Source of the DNA: CAZJQT01 sp964548655
Lineage (GTDB): Bacteria > Patescibacteriota > Saccharimonadia > Saccharimonadales > CAZJQT01
Assembly (NCBI GenBank): GCA_964548655.1
Contig: CAZJQT010000011.1
Coordinates: 1 to 15,535, forward strand
Reading direction: 5' to 3'
DNA: 15,535 bases
The stretch's first letter is position 1. Every line of letters begins with the position of its first letter. The position numbers and the translations under genes were made by a program. Shown here one piece after another: positions 1-6,414 of this stretch. The notes under the pieces were generated by a model, which ran no database searches, had not been told where the DNA came from, and saw nothing but the letters and a program-made list of their open reading frames with translations.

Positions 1-51
1 GGGGACACAAGGCTCTTCAAGCCTCTGCTCTACCAACTGAGCTAAAGAGCC
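1..51 (-). tRNA. tRNA-Phe (GAA), 3' end cut off by the window edge
   Basis: Reading the minus strand from 51, the acceptor 5' strand is GGCTCTT, followed by T8-A9, a D arm GCTC...GAGC, and an anticodon stem GAGGC / GCCTT around the loop TTGAAGA. The anticodon is GAA, so this is tRNA-Phe. The sequence stops in the variable/T-arm region (GTGTCCCC), so the T loop and acceptor 3' strand lie outside the window. It lies 48 bases downstream of the WhiB-like gene on the same strand. Confidence 0.9.
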
Positions 52-99
52 GCAATTTGGACTGTTACAGCATAACTTATCAGGGGTGATTTTTCAATA

Positions 100-393
100 T
101 CAGGCTGTGCGCCTTCTGCGGCGAACAATTCGGCGACGTTCTTTTTCATTGTAGCCACCCCAAACACCGTCTCTTTCACCGTTTTGTAAGGCATACTCCA
201 AACACTGGCTCCGTACGGCGCAACTCCCGAAGCAAATTGCTTTGGCGATTTCGGTTTCCACTTCCGTAACTGGAAAGAAAATTTCTGGATCCATATCCCG
301 GCAAGCGGCTTGGGCTCGCCAGTTGTCAGGCGAAGCTTCAAAACCTTCTATAGTTTGTTTCCTTTCATGACGCCTCCAGAAAGATACATTCAC
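100..393 (-). CDS. WhiB-like iron-sulfur transcription factor
   Basis: WhiB (Wbl) proteins bind a [4Fe-4S] cluster through four cysteines and act as redox- or NO-sensitive regulators, often as partners of the primary sigma factor; the family is typical of Actinobacteria and their phages. Family marks seen here are NWRAQAACRD-DPE-FFP, a Cys cluster, the turn DGVWGGYNEKERR, and a basic tail of consecutive arginines. The cysteines fall in AACRD and in CFGSCAVRSQC. The middle pair is spaced C-X3-C instead of the usual C-X2-C. The frame is open to a TTG at 429, but no good ribosome site serves any in-frame start; the GTG at 393 is chosen here as a compromise. A strong GGAGG precedes an ATG at 368 that overlaps the ferredoxin TGA, but that ATG frame ends after six codons, so the gene may carry a frameshift. 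It is the last gene of the SPFH-ferredoxin-WhiB cluster. The family call is firm; the start is not. Confidence 0.82.
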   Translation of the reverse strand: MNVSFWRRHERKQTIEGFEASPDNWRAQAACRDMDPEIFFPVTEVETEIAKAICFGSCAVRSQCLEYALQNGERDGVWGGYNEKERRRIVRRRRRTA

Positions 394-658
394 CTGGACA
401 TTCTTCGGCTGATTCAATAGCTGCTTCAATCAGACTTTGTGGAATTCGGGCGAGAGCGTGGTAACTACGATGGCTTGTGCCATCTTTTTGTTCTTCCATT
501 GATACATCTGCATCACTAAAATGAGTTGTTAGTTCACGTACAAAAGCTATACCACCGTCGTCCATCACAAAAACGTCTGGACAGATTTCGGTACAAATGC
601 CGTCACCAGTGCAAAGATCAGGATCAATCCAAACCCTAAGCTCTTTGTATTCAGCCAT
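365..658 (-). CDS. Ferredoxin, actinobacterial CTGDG type, probably one [4Fe-4S] cluster
   Basis: This is a 97-residue small electron carrier. The N-terminal part reads WIDPDLCTGDGICTEICPDVF, with Cys16, Cys22 and Cys26 in C-X5-C-X3-C spacing, and the C-terminal part has ECPGEC with Cys87 followed by Pro. In related [3Fe-4S] ferredoxins the third position is not Cys; here it is, so a [4Fe-4S] cluster with Cys87 as fourth ligand is inferred. Cys91 is extra. Between the halves is an acidic, polar insert at about residues 45-65. The ATG shares one base with the SPFH stop (TAATG), and AAGGAG lies 8 bases upstream, so translation is coupled to the SPFH gene. Its electron partner cannot be read from the sequence; the neighbouring WhiB protein is itself a cluster protein. 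Confidence 0.88.
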   Translation of the reverse strand: MAEYKELRVWIDPDLCTGDGICTEICPDVFVMDDGGIAFVRELTTHFSDADVSMEEQKDGTSHRSYHALARIPQSLIEAAIESAEECPGECIFLEAS

Positions 659-1422
659 TACTTGCTCTCCTTGCTCATGAAGTCTTTCACGCTTTGGATG
701 GTATCCATAAACTGAGCTGGGAAGATTATGGTGCTGTTCTTCTCTGTGGCAATTTCTGTTAGAACCTGCAGGTTACGTAGCTGCAGAGCAATTGGGTGGT
801 CAGAAATTATATCGGCCGCTTCACCGAGTTTGGCGGCACTTAGTTGTTCACCCTCAGCGGCGATGACCTTGGCACGCTTTTCACGCTCAGCCTCGGCCTG
901 TTTGGCCATAGCGCGCTGCATGCTGTCAGGCAAGGCAATGTCTTTGAGTTCAACTGTGCTAACGTAGATGCCCCATTTCTCAGTGGCTTGATCCAATATA
1001 GCTTTGATGGAATCGTTGATTTTGGCTGTATCACTTAGGACTTCATCTAAAGCACTTTGGCCTACAACATTGCGCACCGTAGTCTGGGCTATCTGGTAAG
1101 TGGCTGAAACAACATTTTCGATCTCTACAATTGCTTTGATCGGATCCTTAACCTGGTAATAGGCCACTGCGGCCACATCTATAGAAACATTATCTTTGGT
1201 GATGATTTTCTGGGTTTCAATTGGCAACGTTACCGTTCTCAGGGCGACCTTACGCATTTGGTCTACAATCGGAATAATAATTCTAAAACCAGGTTGTTTA
1301 ACATCAGGTCGGACCTTGCCCAGCCTAAGCACCACGCCACGTTCATATTGATTAATAATTCGGACGCCGTTGGCTACAATGACTAAGACAACCGCTACGA
1401 TTCCCCAAATTAGAAAACTCAT
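658..1422 (-). CDS. SPFH/Band-7 stomatin-like membrane protein (slipin)
   Basis: This 254-residue protein has one N-terminal membrane segment (about residues 3-19) followed by a complete SPFH domain. Family marks are NQYERGVVLRLGKV, PGFRIIIPIVDQM, the TLPIETQKIITKDNVSIDVAAVAYYQV strand region, and the ALDEVLSD stretch. A short helical coil follows (MAKQAEAEREKRAKVIAAEGE, about residues 172-193), then FPAQFMDTIQSV near the C-terminus. Stomatin relatives form oligomeric membrane scaffolds, often with an NfeD partner; no NfeD gene is present here. The start is supported by GGAGGT about 8 bases upstream. It is the first gene of the SPFH-ferredoxin-WhiB cluster and has its own extended -10 promoter. 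Confidence 0.93.
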   Translation of the reverse strand: MSFLIWGIVAVVLVIVANGVRIINQYERGVVLRLGKVRPDVKQPGFRIIIPIVDQMRKVALRTVTLPIETQKIITKDNVSIDVAAVAYYQVKDPIKAIVEIENVVSATYQIAQTTVRNVVGQSALDEVLSDTAKINDSIKAILDQATEKWGIYVSTVELKDIALPDSMQRAMAKQAEAEREKRAKVIAAEGEQLSAAKLGEAADIISDHPIALQLRNLQVLTEIATEKNSTIIFPAQFMDTIQSVKDFMSKESK

Positions 1423-1449
1423 AACACCTACCTCCAGGTTTATAAGGTA

Positions 1450-1458
1450 ATTGTATCA
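1450..1458 (-). promoter_or_regulatory. Extended -10 promoter of the SPFH-ferredoxin-WhiB cluster
   Basis: On the minus strand TGATACAAT reads as a TGn-TACAAT extended -10. No convincing -35 is seen 16-18 bases upstream. The predicted start at about 1443 gives a leader of about 21 bases that contains the GGAGG site. Confidence 0.55.
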
Positions 1459-1537
1459 TTAATTTATAACTGTCTAACTCTTTTATTTAATAAGCCTTGA
1501 TGGTAAGATAACCTCTGTTCTTGAGAGGTTTTACCTC

Positions 1538-1623
1538 GCGCGAGTGGCGAAATGGTAGACGCGCTAGCTTCAGGAGCTAGTGGGGGCAACCCCATGGAGG
1601 TTCAAGTCCTCTCTCGCGCACCA
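1538..1623 (+). tRNA. tRNA-Leu (CAG)
   Basis: The acceptor GCGCGAG pairs with CTCGCGC. The anticodon stem CTAGC / GCTAG encloses TTCAGGA, giving anticodon CAG, which reads CUG. A long class II variable arm (GGGGGCAACCCC region) is present, and the T arm GGAGG-TTCAAGT-CCTCT follows. The discriminator is A1620 and CCA is encoded (1621-1623). It lies 5 bases upstream of tRNA-Val and is probably cotranscribed with it. Confidence 0.96.
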
Positions 1624-1628
1624 CATTT

Positions 1629-1705
1629 GGGTGATTAGCTCAGTTGGCTAGAGCATCTCGTTTACACCGAGAGGGTCGGGGGTTCGAGTCCCTCATCACC
1701 CACCA
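1629..1705 (+). tRNA. tRNA-Val (UAC)
   Basis: The acceptor GGGTGAT pairs with ATCACCC. The D arm is GCTC...GAGC. The anticodon stem TCTCG / CGAGA encloses TTTACAC, giving anticodon TAC. The T arm is GGGGG-TTCGAGT-CCCTC. A1702 is the discriminator and CCA is encoded at 1703-1705. Its last 16 bases are repeated exactly at 1774-1789. Confidence 0.96.
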
Positions 1706-1789
1706 AATCTGTGATGGTTACACTAGCGACGTTTCGCTCGTGTCTACAGAAAGAGTCCACCTGGACTCTTCTGCCCTCATCACCCACCA
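1690..1789 (+). repeat. 16-bp direct repeat of the tRNA-Val 3' end, copies at 1690-1705 and 1774-1789
   Basis: CCCTCATCACCCACCA, the 3' strand of the T stem plus acceptor strand plus ACCA, occurs at the end of tRNA-Val and again 68 bases downstream. The second copy has no tRNA body before it. Duplicated tRNA 3' ends are the usual footprint of integrase attachment sites, but could also result from partial tandem duplication of a tRNA gene. Confidence 0.8.
1720..1773 (+). other. Two adjacent hairpins between the tRNA-Val tail copies
   Basis: Hairpin 1 is ACACTAGCGA (1720-1729), loop CGTT, TCGCTCGTGT (1734-1743), with one mismatch. Hairpin 2 is CAGAAAGAGTCC (1747-1758), loop ACCT, GGACTCTTCTG (1763-1773), with one bulged base. 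There is no T run after either, so neither looks like a standard intrinsic terminator. They fill most of the spacer and would be transcribed with the tRNAs if transcription continues. Confidence 0.6.
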
Positions 1790-1825
1790 GAATTCCTATT
1801 TATTAAAACTTTCAGGAGTTATTCT

Positions 1826-2554
1826 TTGGAAGGATTATCACAACCGATCGCAGAGACTAAAACCCCTTTTCAGCTTGACCGCGAGCAATATGAGGTTGGT
1901 GATGTCCGCTACCGGGCGGAAATCAGTGATATACCTGTGTCCTTGCCTAACGGTGAGCCACATGGTATGCATGTTGAGGTTTGGCAAGAAACGGCCAACG
2001 AGTTTAAGGGCTGGTCTGTAATCGGCCGCACAATAAAAGCTAGTGAATTATATAAGTTGTTAGAAAAAAGAGATGATGCTAAGAAGTTGGCTCATGTTTC
2101 TATTTCAGAAAGTTCACTCAAAGAAATTACTTGGGGAGTTATTTGTGGCAAAAATTTAGATGGCTCACCTCTTTGGTTGCTACAAGGTAAGTGGCCAAAT
2201 GGTGGTCACTGTGCTTTTATCCCGGTAATACCTGAACTGGTTGACGAGGTCAGACAAGACCCTGAGAATGACGAGCCTTTGCCAGAAATTGAAGGTGCCA
2301 AGCGCTATTTACCACCTAAAGAAGCTGATTGGTTGAAGTGGCACCGTCAACATGATCGCGTTACTGTACATCCACCGGATGATCCAGCATCAATTTGGGC
2401 CAATCAGGCGGGAGGTAGTCCAAGATGGACAATTTGGTCTTGGTGTGGCGGCAGTGGTGGAGTTACAGCTTGGTGCGATTCTGAAGGCGCCGCAAGGCTA
2501 CTGGCTGGCTCTCTTGAAGAACTGATTAATAGTAAGTCTGAAGAATCAAATTAG
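1826..2554 (+). CDS. Trp-rich protein of unknown function
   Basis: I do not recognise this 242-residue protein. No signal peptide or membrane segment is evident, so it is probably cytoplasmic. It carries 12 tryptophans, clustered in two zones: residues 103-123 (TWGVICGKN...PLWLLQGKW) and 169-216 (DWLKWH ... WTIWSWCGGSGGVTAWC). Two cysteines (207, 217) lie in the second zone. A Pro/acidic stretch (DPENDEPLPEIEG) separates the zones. The start is a TTG, supported by AGGAG at 1814-1818 seven bases upstream; no alternative ATG gives a full-length product. It follows the tRNA-Val tail repeat directly and converges on the FAD oxidase gene with overlapping stop codons (TTAG). Cargo left by an integration at the tRNA is possible but unproven. 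Confidence 0.75.
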   Translation: MEGLSQPIAETKTPFQLDREQYEVGDVRYRAEISDIPVSLPNGEPHGMHVEVWQETANEFKGWSVIGRTIKASELYKLLEKRDDAKKLAHVSISESSLKEITWGVICGKNLDGSPLWLLQGKWPNGGHCAFIPVIPELVDEVRQDPENDEPLPEIEGAKRYLPPKEADWLKWHRQHDRVTVHPPDDPASIWANQAGGSPRWTIWSWCGGSGGVTAWCDSEGAARLLAGSLEELINSKSEESN

Positions 2555-4188
2555 CTGCGGGGCATATGGTCGTAGAGGTGCTCAAGACTGTATTCTTGGC
2601 GTAAAATTGGTCGCAAATCTTCTAGATTAACGCCAATTTTGACACCCGGATTCATGATGCCATACGGGTCAAAGATTTGTTTGACCTGTTTGAATAGTCC
2701 GTAAACTTCGGCTCCATAAAGCTTCTCTAGAAACGGTCCGCGCAAACGGCCATCACCATGCTGAGCAGTGGTTGAGCCACCTAGGCTCATTATCAATGAA
2801 TAATAATCTTCCAGAAGCTTAAAGATCTTCTGGCGGTCACCAACCTCCCCAAGATCAAGCATAGGCTGGATGTGCAAATTAGCGTTACCGGCGTGTCCCC
2901 ACACAGCGGTTGGCAGATTGTAGGCCTTAAACATCTGGTAAATGGCTTGGAGAAATTCTTGCAACTTATCAACTGGTACAATGCCGTCCTCTATTAGCGG
3001 TATCGCCCTGGCCGAACCTAAATCATGCGTCAAGTAACTGCCGGCGGCTTCGCGGATTTTCCAAAGCTCGTCTTTCTTTTCCTGAGAATCTTCAACCAAG
3101 TAATTGATCTGGTATTTTTTGAGTAGTTTGGTTGCACGTTTAACTAGACGCTTTTTAATACGATCGCTGTTGTTATCGAACTCGATAAACAACGTGACCT
3201 TTTGAAACGGCGGTTCAATAGTGCCTTTCAGTAAGGTTGGGTTGTGCTGCTGAACAAAGTTGAGCAAATTGTCGTCTATCATCTCGATGGTGGCTGGCAT
3301 TTCAGAAAATTTACAGAGCTCATTGATAATCTCTTGGGCAACTTGGACGTCATCTACAAAGCCAACCACTAAGGTACTAGCTGGATTGTGAGCGGCTGTT
3401 TCTAGGGTTGTCTCGGTCACTAAAGCTAAAGTGCCTTGTGAGCCAACTATTAACGGCGTCAGATCAAACGAGCCGTCCTTGCGCTTAACTTCGGCTAGAG
3501 CATAGCCAGCCGCGTTTTTGGTAACCGGCAAAATCGACTGTTTGATGAGCTCTGTGTTTTCTTCAATCAGCTTGTCCAATTGGCGATAAACTTCGCCTTC
3601 CATACTGGATAGGCCCAGTTTCTTTTGCAGTTCACGCTTACCGATGCGTTTGGTTTCTATGACCTCACCGTTGGCCAATACTGCCCTTAGACTCTTGGTA
3701 TAAGAACGCATAGTGCCGTACTTGATGCTACGCTCGCCACCGGCGTTATTGGCGACTGCACCGCCAATGGTGGAATACTCCAATGAAGCGGGATACGGTG
3801 GCAAAAACCGATTATGCGTTAGCAGCGTTTGTTGAAGTTTGCCAAAATTAATACCTGGTTCAACGCTAGCCAACCCAGTTTTACCGTCAAACTCAATTAC
3901 CCGGTGCATGTGGGCTGGGAAAACCACCATGATGCCGCTACCCAGGGCCGCGCCGCTCTGATCAGTGCCTGAGCCGCGGGCGGTCAGCGGGATGATGCGA
4001 CCACGTTCAGCCAACTGCCAACAAAACCGGGCAGTTTTACGGACGTCGTTTTCGTTCCTTGGATAGACAATAATAGCTGGTGGAATACTGAAGATACTGG
4101 CGTCAGTGGCAAAGTATTGGCGGGCATCAGAGCTAGTCATGACTTCCCCACTCAAATGTTCTTGCAAATACTGGGCAACTTTACTCAT
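2551..4188 (-). CDS. FAD-binding oxidase/dehydrogenase of the GlcD/YdiJ type
   Basis: This 545-residue flavoprotein oxidises a 2-hydroxy acid or similar substrate in family members; the substrate here is unknown. The N-terminal PCMH-type FAD domain shows IVYPRNENDVR (about 40-50), the FAD loop PLTARGSGTDQSGAAL (about 67-82), and TIGGAVANNAGGE (about 140-152). The C-terminal cap holds the metal/active-site type motif AVWGHAGNANLHIQ and the late motif AQHGDGRLRGPFLEKLYG, then DPYGIMNPG. The HGDGR form resembles YdiJ-like proteins, which carry a C-terminal Fe-S/CCG half; that half is absent here and no neighbour supplies it. GAGG lies 13 bases before the ATG, rather far. The stop overlaps that of the convergent Trp-rich gene. 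Confidence 0.9.
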   Translation of the reverse strand: MSKVAQYLQEHLSGEVMTSSDARQYFATDASIFSIPPAIIVYPRNENDVRKTARFCWQLAERGRIIPLTARGSGTDQSGAALGSGIMVVFPAHMHRVIEFDGKTGLASVEPGINFGKLQQTLLTHNRFLPPYPASLEYSTIGGAVANNAGGERSIKYGTMRSYTKSLRAVLANGEVIETKRIGKRELQKKLGLSSMEGEVYRQLDKLIEENTELIKQSILPVTKNAAGYALAEVKRKDGSFDLTPLIVGSQGTLALVTETTLETAAHNPASTLVVGFVDDVQVAQEIINELCKFSEMPATIEMIDDNLLNFVQQHNPTLLKGTIEPPFQKVTLFIEFDNNSDRIKKRLVKRATKLLKKYQINYLVEDSQEKKDELWKIREAAGSYLTHDLGSARAIPLIEDGIVPVDKLQEFLQAIYQMFKAYNLPTAVWGHAGNANLHIQPMLDLGEVGDRQKIFKLLEDYYSLIMSLGGSTTAQHGDGRLRGPFLEKLYGAEVYGLFKQVKQIFDPYGIMNPGVKIGVNLEDLRPILRQEYSLEHLYDHMPRS

Positions 4189-4234
4189 AAATTAAACACT
4201 ACCTCTGTCAATAAGCTCTAGCATGCTGCCTATC

Positions 4235-4243
4235 ATGATAACA
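4235..4243 (-). promoter_or_regulatory. Candidate extended -10 promoter for the FAD oxidase
   Basis: The minus strand reads TGTTATCAT, a TGn-TATCAT extended -10 (5 of 6 bases match). No -35 is obvious. The predicted start near 4228 leaves a leader of about 40 bases containing GAGG. Confidence 0.4.
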
Positions 4244-4286
4244 TAAGCTAAGTAGTAGCTGCAGACTTCATAAAACAGGTTAGCAA

Positions 4287-4295
4287 TGCTACAAT
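4287..4295 (+). promoter_or_regulatory. Extended -10 promoter of tRNA-Leu(GAG)
   Basis: TGCTACAAT on the plus strand is a TGn-TACAAT extended -10. The predicted start near 4302 is 8 bases before the mature tRNA 5' end at 4310. No good -35 is seen. Confidence 0.5.
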
Positions 4296-4309
4296 TTTGC
4301 AGTTATTGG

Positions 4310-4393
4310 GCGCGAGTGGTGGAATGGTAGACACGCTTGTCTGAGGGGCAAGTGCCGCAAGGTGTGGAGGTTCAAATCCTCTCTCGCGCACCA
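4310..4393 (+). tRNA. tRNA-Leu (GAG)
   Basis: The acceptor GCGCGAG pairs with CTCGCGC. The anticodon stem CTTGT / GCAAG encloses CTGAGGG, giving anticodon GAG, which reads CUU/CUC. A class II variable arm (GTGCCGCAAGGTGT) and the T arm GGAGG-TTCAAAT-CCTCT are present. The discriminator is A4390 and CCA is encoded at 4391-4393. The gene is a lone tRNA that runs towards the peptide-binding protein gene, with 7 bases between them. Confidence 0.96.
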
Positions 4394-4400
4394 AGTCAAA

Positions 4401-6188
4401 CTATGGCTTGAGGCTGTGGCCTTGGCGGATCATCCAGTTGGCTACGTTATTGAAACGATCAGAGCTGTCGTTCAGGCTCTTATTGTCAAAGTTGTAGAGG
4501 TTTTCATTGGTCAAATACAGGAAGTTAGGTTGATACAAAGCCATGGCGGGGGCGTCGCTGCGCCAGGCCTGCAAGAATGGCACGTATTTGGCCGCCCTTA
4601 GGGCTGGGTCTTGACGACTACGTCCGGCCTCGAGGGCGCTGTCGGCCGTTTTTGAACTATAGTCCGAGAAATTCAGACGGCTGGCCGAGCGTGGATCAGC
4701 CTGGGAACTGTGCCAATAAGCAAAGACATCAGGATCTGGGCCAATAGTAACAGTGCTCAGCAGTGCATCATACAAACGGTTGGATATGGAAGTTTGCAGG
4801 TCGTTGCCGTTCTGCAAAGTGGCTTCACTGCCGACACCAACTTCCTGCCAAGCTTTCTGAAGGGCGGTAGCTAGTAGGCTAAAATCTTCACTGTTAGGTC
4901 CATATAATTTTATGATTAGCTTGTCTTTGCCCTTTTGACGCGTTTGGTTTGGAGCTGGTCTGGCCCAGCCAGCCGCATCTAGTAATTTATTAGCTTCAGC
5001 CACGTTGGTAGCCACTTGTGGCAGGGTGCGGTTATAGACAAACTGATCTTTCAAGAACGGTTCGTTATCCACCATCACCGGCAAACCAAGTTTGTTAACT
5101 ACCGCACTAACATTAGTTGCCATTATCAAAGCTTGACGCACCTGGGCACTGTTAAGCATCGGGCTGTCGGTTTTAAAGAACGCAAACGTTATGGCATTTA
5201 GGGGCTTATCGTAAATGTGGACATTTTTGGCCTGTGCCAAACTTTCTGGCAAGGAATCAACACCAACCATGGCCGTTACCTCTTGTTGTTTGAATTTGCT
5301 GATCAAACGATCTTGATCACCGTAAACCTTAACAATAAACTGGTCTAGCTTGGGGCGGCCATCGTAATATTTGTCATTAGCCACAAGCCCAATATGCTGT
5401 TCAAAATCTTGCGTCTTAGTACCTAAAACTTCTACAGTCTGCCAACTAAACGGCCCAGCACCAATCGGGTGGCTGGTGTTAAAGTTAGCTGACCTTAGCT
5501 GGGTGGCTTCAGTACTGCCAAGCAAGTGTTTAGGGATAAGACCGGTCGTTAAGCTATAAATAAAAGGCGTCAGCGCACTTGGCAGCGTAAAGGTGACTGT
5601 TCTGTCGTTAACTGCCTTGATGGTGATGCCCTGCCAGCTATGCAGCAGAGGTGATTTGGCGTCGGGGTTTTGTGCGGTCTGGAACGTAAAGACGACGTCA
5701 GCAGAAGTTAGTGGGCTACCATCTTGCCACTTCAGGTTGGGTTTTAGTGTGACGGTGTAGGTTTTTTCATCAGGGCTAATAGTCCAATTTTGCGCCAGCG
5801 CGCCGACTAAATGATTATTGTTGTCGTATGTCAGTAAACCACTAAAAACCAGTTTGGAAACGGTTGAATCGGCTAGTCCAGTGGCAAAAAGCGGGTTGGC
5901 GTTGCTAAAGCTACCAACCATGCCTTCGGTGTATATGCCGCCTGGTGCTGGCCGATTATCTAAGTAATATTTACCCAAATTTCTGGCCTGGATCACAACC
6001 AAACCACCAACCAAGACCAGCAATAACACCCAAGTGATTACAAAACGTCTGGCATCAAACAGCCTACCAAGTCGTTTGATAAAGTGTTTTTCCAGGCGAT
6101 TTTCGGCCTGGGTACCAATGTCTTCAACCCGACCAACGCCATGACGATAACGTCGACGCCAACGCAACTTAGTTGTTCTATTTATCAT
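4401..6188 (-). CDS. Membrane-anchored peptide-binding protein of ABC importers (SBP_bac_5, OppA/DppA-like)
   Basis: This 595-residue protein captures peptides or related solutes outside the membrane for an ABC importer. A basic cytoplasmic segment of about 48 residues (RWRRRYRHG early) is followed by one membrane helix (about residues 49-66, FVITWVLLLVLVGGLVVIQ). The family 5 binding domain follows: GGIYTEGMVGSFSNANPLFA, SKLVFSGLLTYD, LAQNWTISPDEKTYTVTLKPNLKWQDGSPLTSADVVFTF, IGAGPF, and a second lobe with VRQALIMATN and LNFSDYSSKTADSAL. There is no lipobox Cys, so anchoring is by the helix rather than lipid. The SecG gene ends 13 bases upstream on the same strand, and no clear ribosome site is seen. 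Permease and ATPase genes of the importer are not in the window. Confidence 0.9.
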   Translation of the reverse strand: MINRTTKLRWRRRYRHGVGRVEDIGTQAENRLEKHFIKRLGRLFDARRFVITWVLLLVLVGGLVVIQARNLGKYYLDNRPAPGGIYTEGMVGSFSNANPLFATGLADSTVSKLVFSGLLTYDNNNHLVGALAQNWTISPDEKTYTVTLKPNLKWQDGSPLTSADVVFTFQTAQNPDAKSPLLHSWQGITIKAVNDRTVTFTLPSALTPFIYSLTTGLIPKHLLGSTEATQLRSANFNTSHPIGAGPFSWQTVEVLGTKTQDFEQHIGLVANDKYYDGRPKLDQFIVKVYGDQDRLISKFKQQEVTAMVGVDSLPESLAQAKNVHIYDKPLNAITFAFFKTDSPMLNSAQVRQALIMATNVSAVVNKLGLPVMVDNEPFLKDQFVYNRTLPQVATNVAEANKLLDAAGWARPAPNQTRQKGKDKLIIKLYGPNSEDFSLLATALQKAWQEVGVGSEATLQNGNDLQTSISNRLYDALLSTVTIGPDPDVFAYWHSSQADPRSASRLNFSDYSSKTADSALEAGRSRQDPALRAAKYVPFLQAWRSDAPAMALYQPNFLYLTNENLYNFDNKSLNDSSDRFNNVANWMIRQGHSLKP

Positions 6189-6201
6189 CAGTTGTCAGAC
6201 T

Positions 6202-6414
6202 TTAGCTTATTATGCCAATCAGAACTGAAGCCGCAAAAATAATCGCTAAAATAATAGTTATCTGGTGCAAAGTTTTATCTGAGCCACGCCGAACTGTATT
6301 AACTTCACCGCCGCCACCCAAACCCGCACCCAGGCTGGCACCTCTAGTCTGAATCAAAATCAAGATAGTCAGCAAAACGACTGAACCAATTGTTATGTAG
6401 TTATAGATATTCAC
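6202..6414 (-). CDS. secG: SecG, preprotein translocase subunit
   Basis: This is a 70-residue protein with two membrane helices (about 5-22 and 50-68) joined by a Gly-rich loop (RGASLGAGLGGGGEVNTVRRGSDKTLHQ), the normal SecG plan. SecG assists SecYEG during protein export. The start is a GTG at 6414, inside a longer open frame; it is chosen because the family begins just before helix 1, because GGAGG precedes it by about 7 bases (GGAGGAAAAGAAGTG), and because it overlaps the upstream gene's stop as GTGA, the sign of coupled translation. Confidence 0.9.
   Translation of the reverse strand: MNIYNYITIGSVVLLTILILIQTRGASLGAGLGGGGEVNTVRRGSDKTLHQITIILAIIFAASVLIGIIS

Noticed and set aside
1506..1530. 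Hairpin AACCTCT / AGAGGTT followed by TTTTA before tRNA-Leu(CAG), as a terminator
   Set aside because: No plus-strand gene ends upstream, the T run is short, and the site lies where a tRNA promoter is expected; probably fortuitous.
1644..2021. Open frame running from tRNA-Val into the Trp-rich gene
   Set aside because: It begins inside the tRNA and overlaps the Trp-rich gene in another frame; no start signal and no protein-like features.
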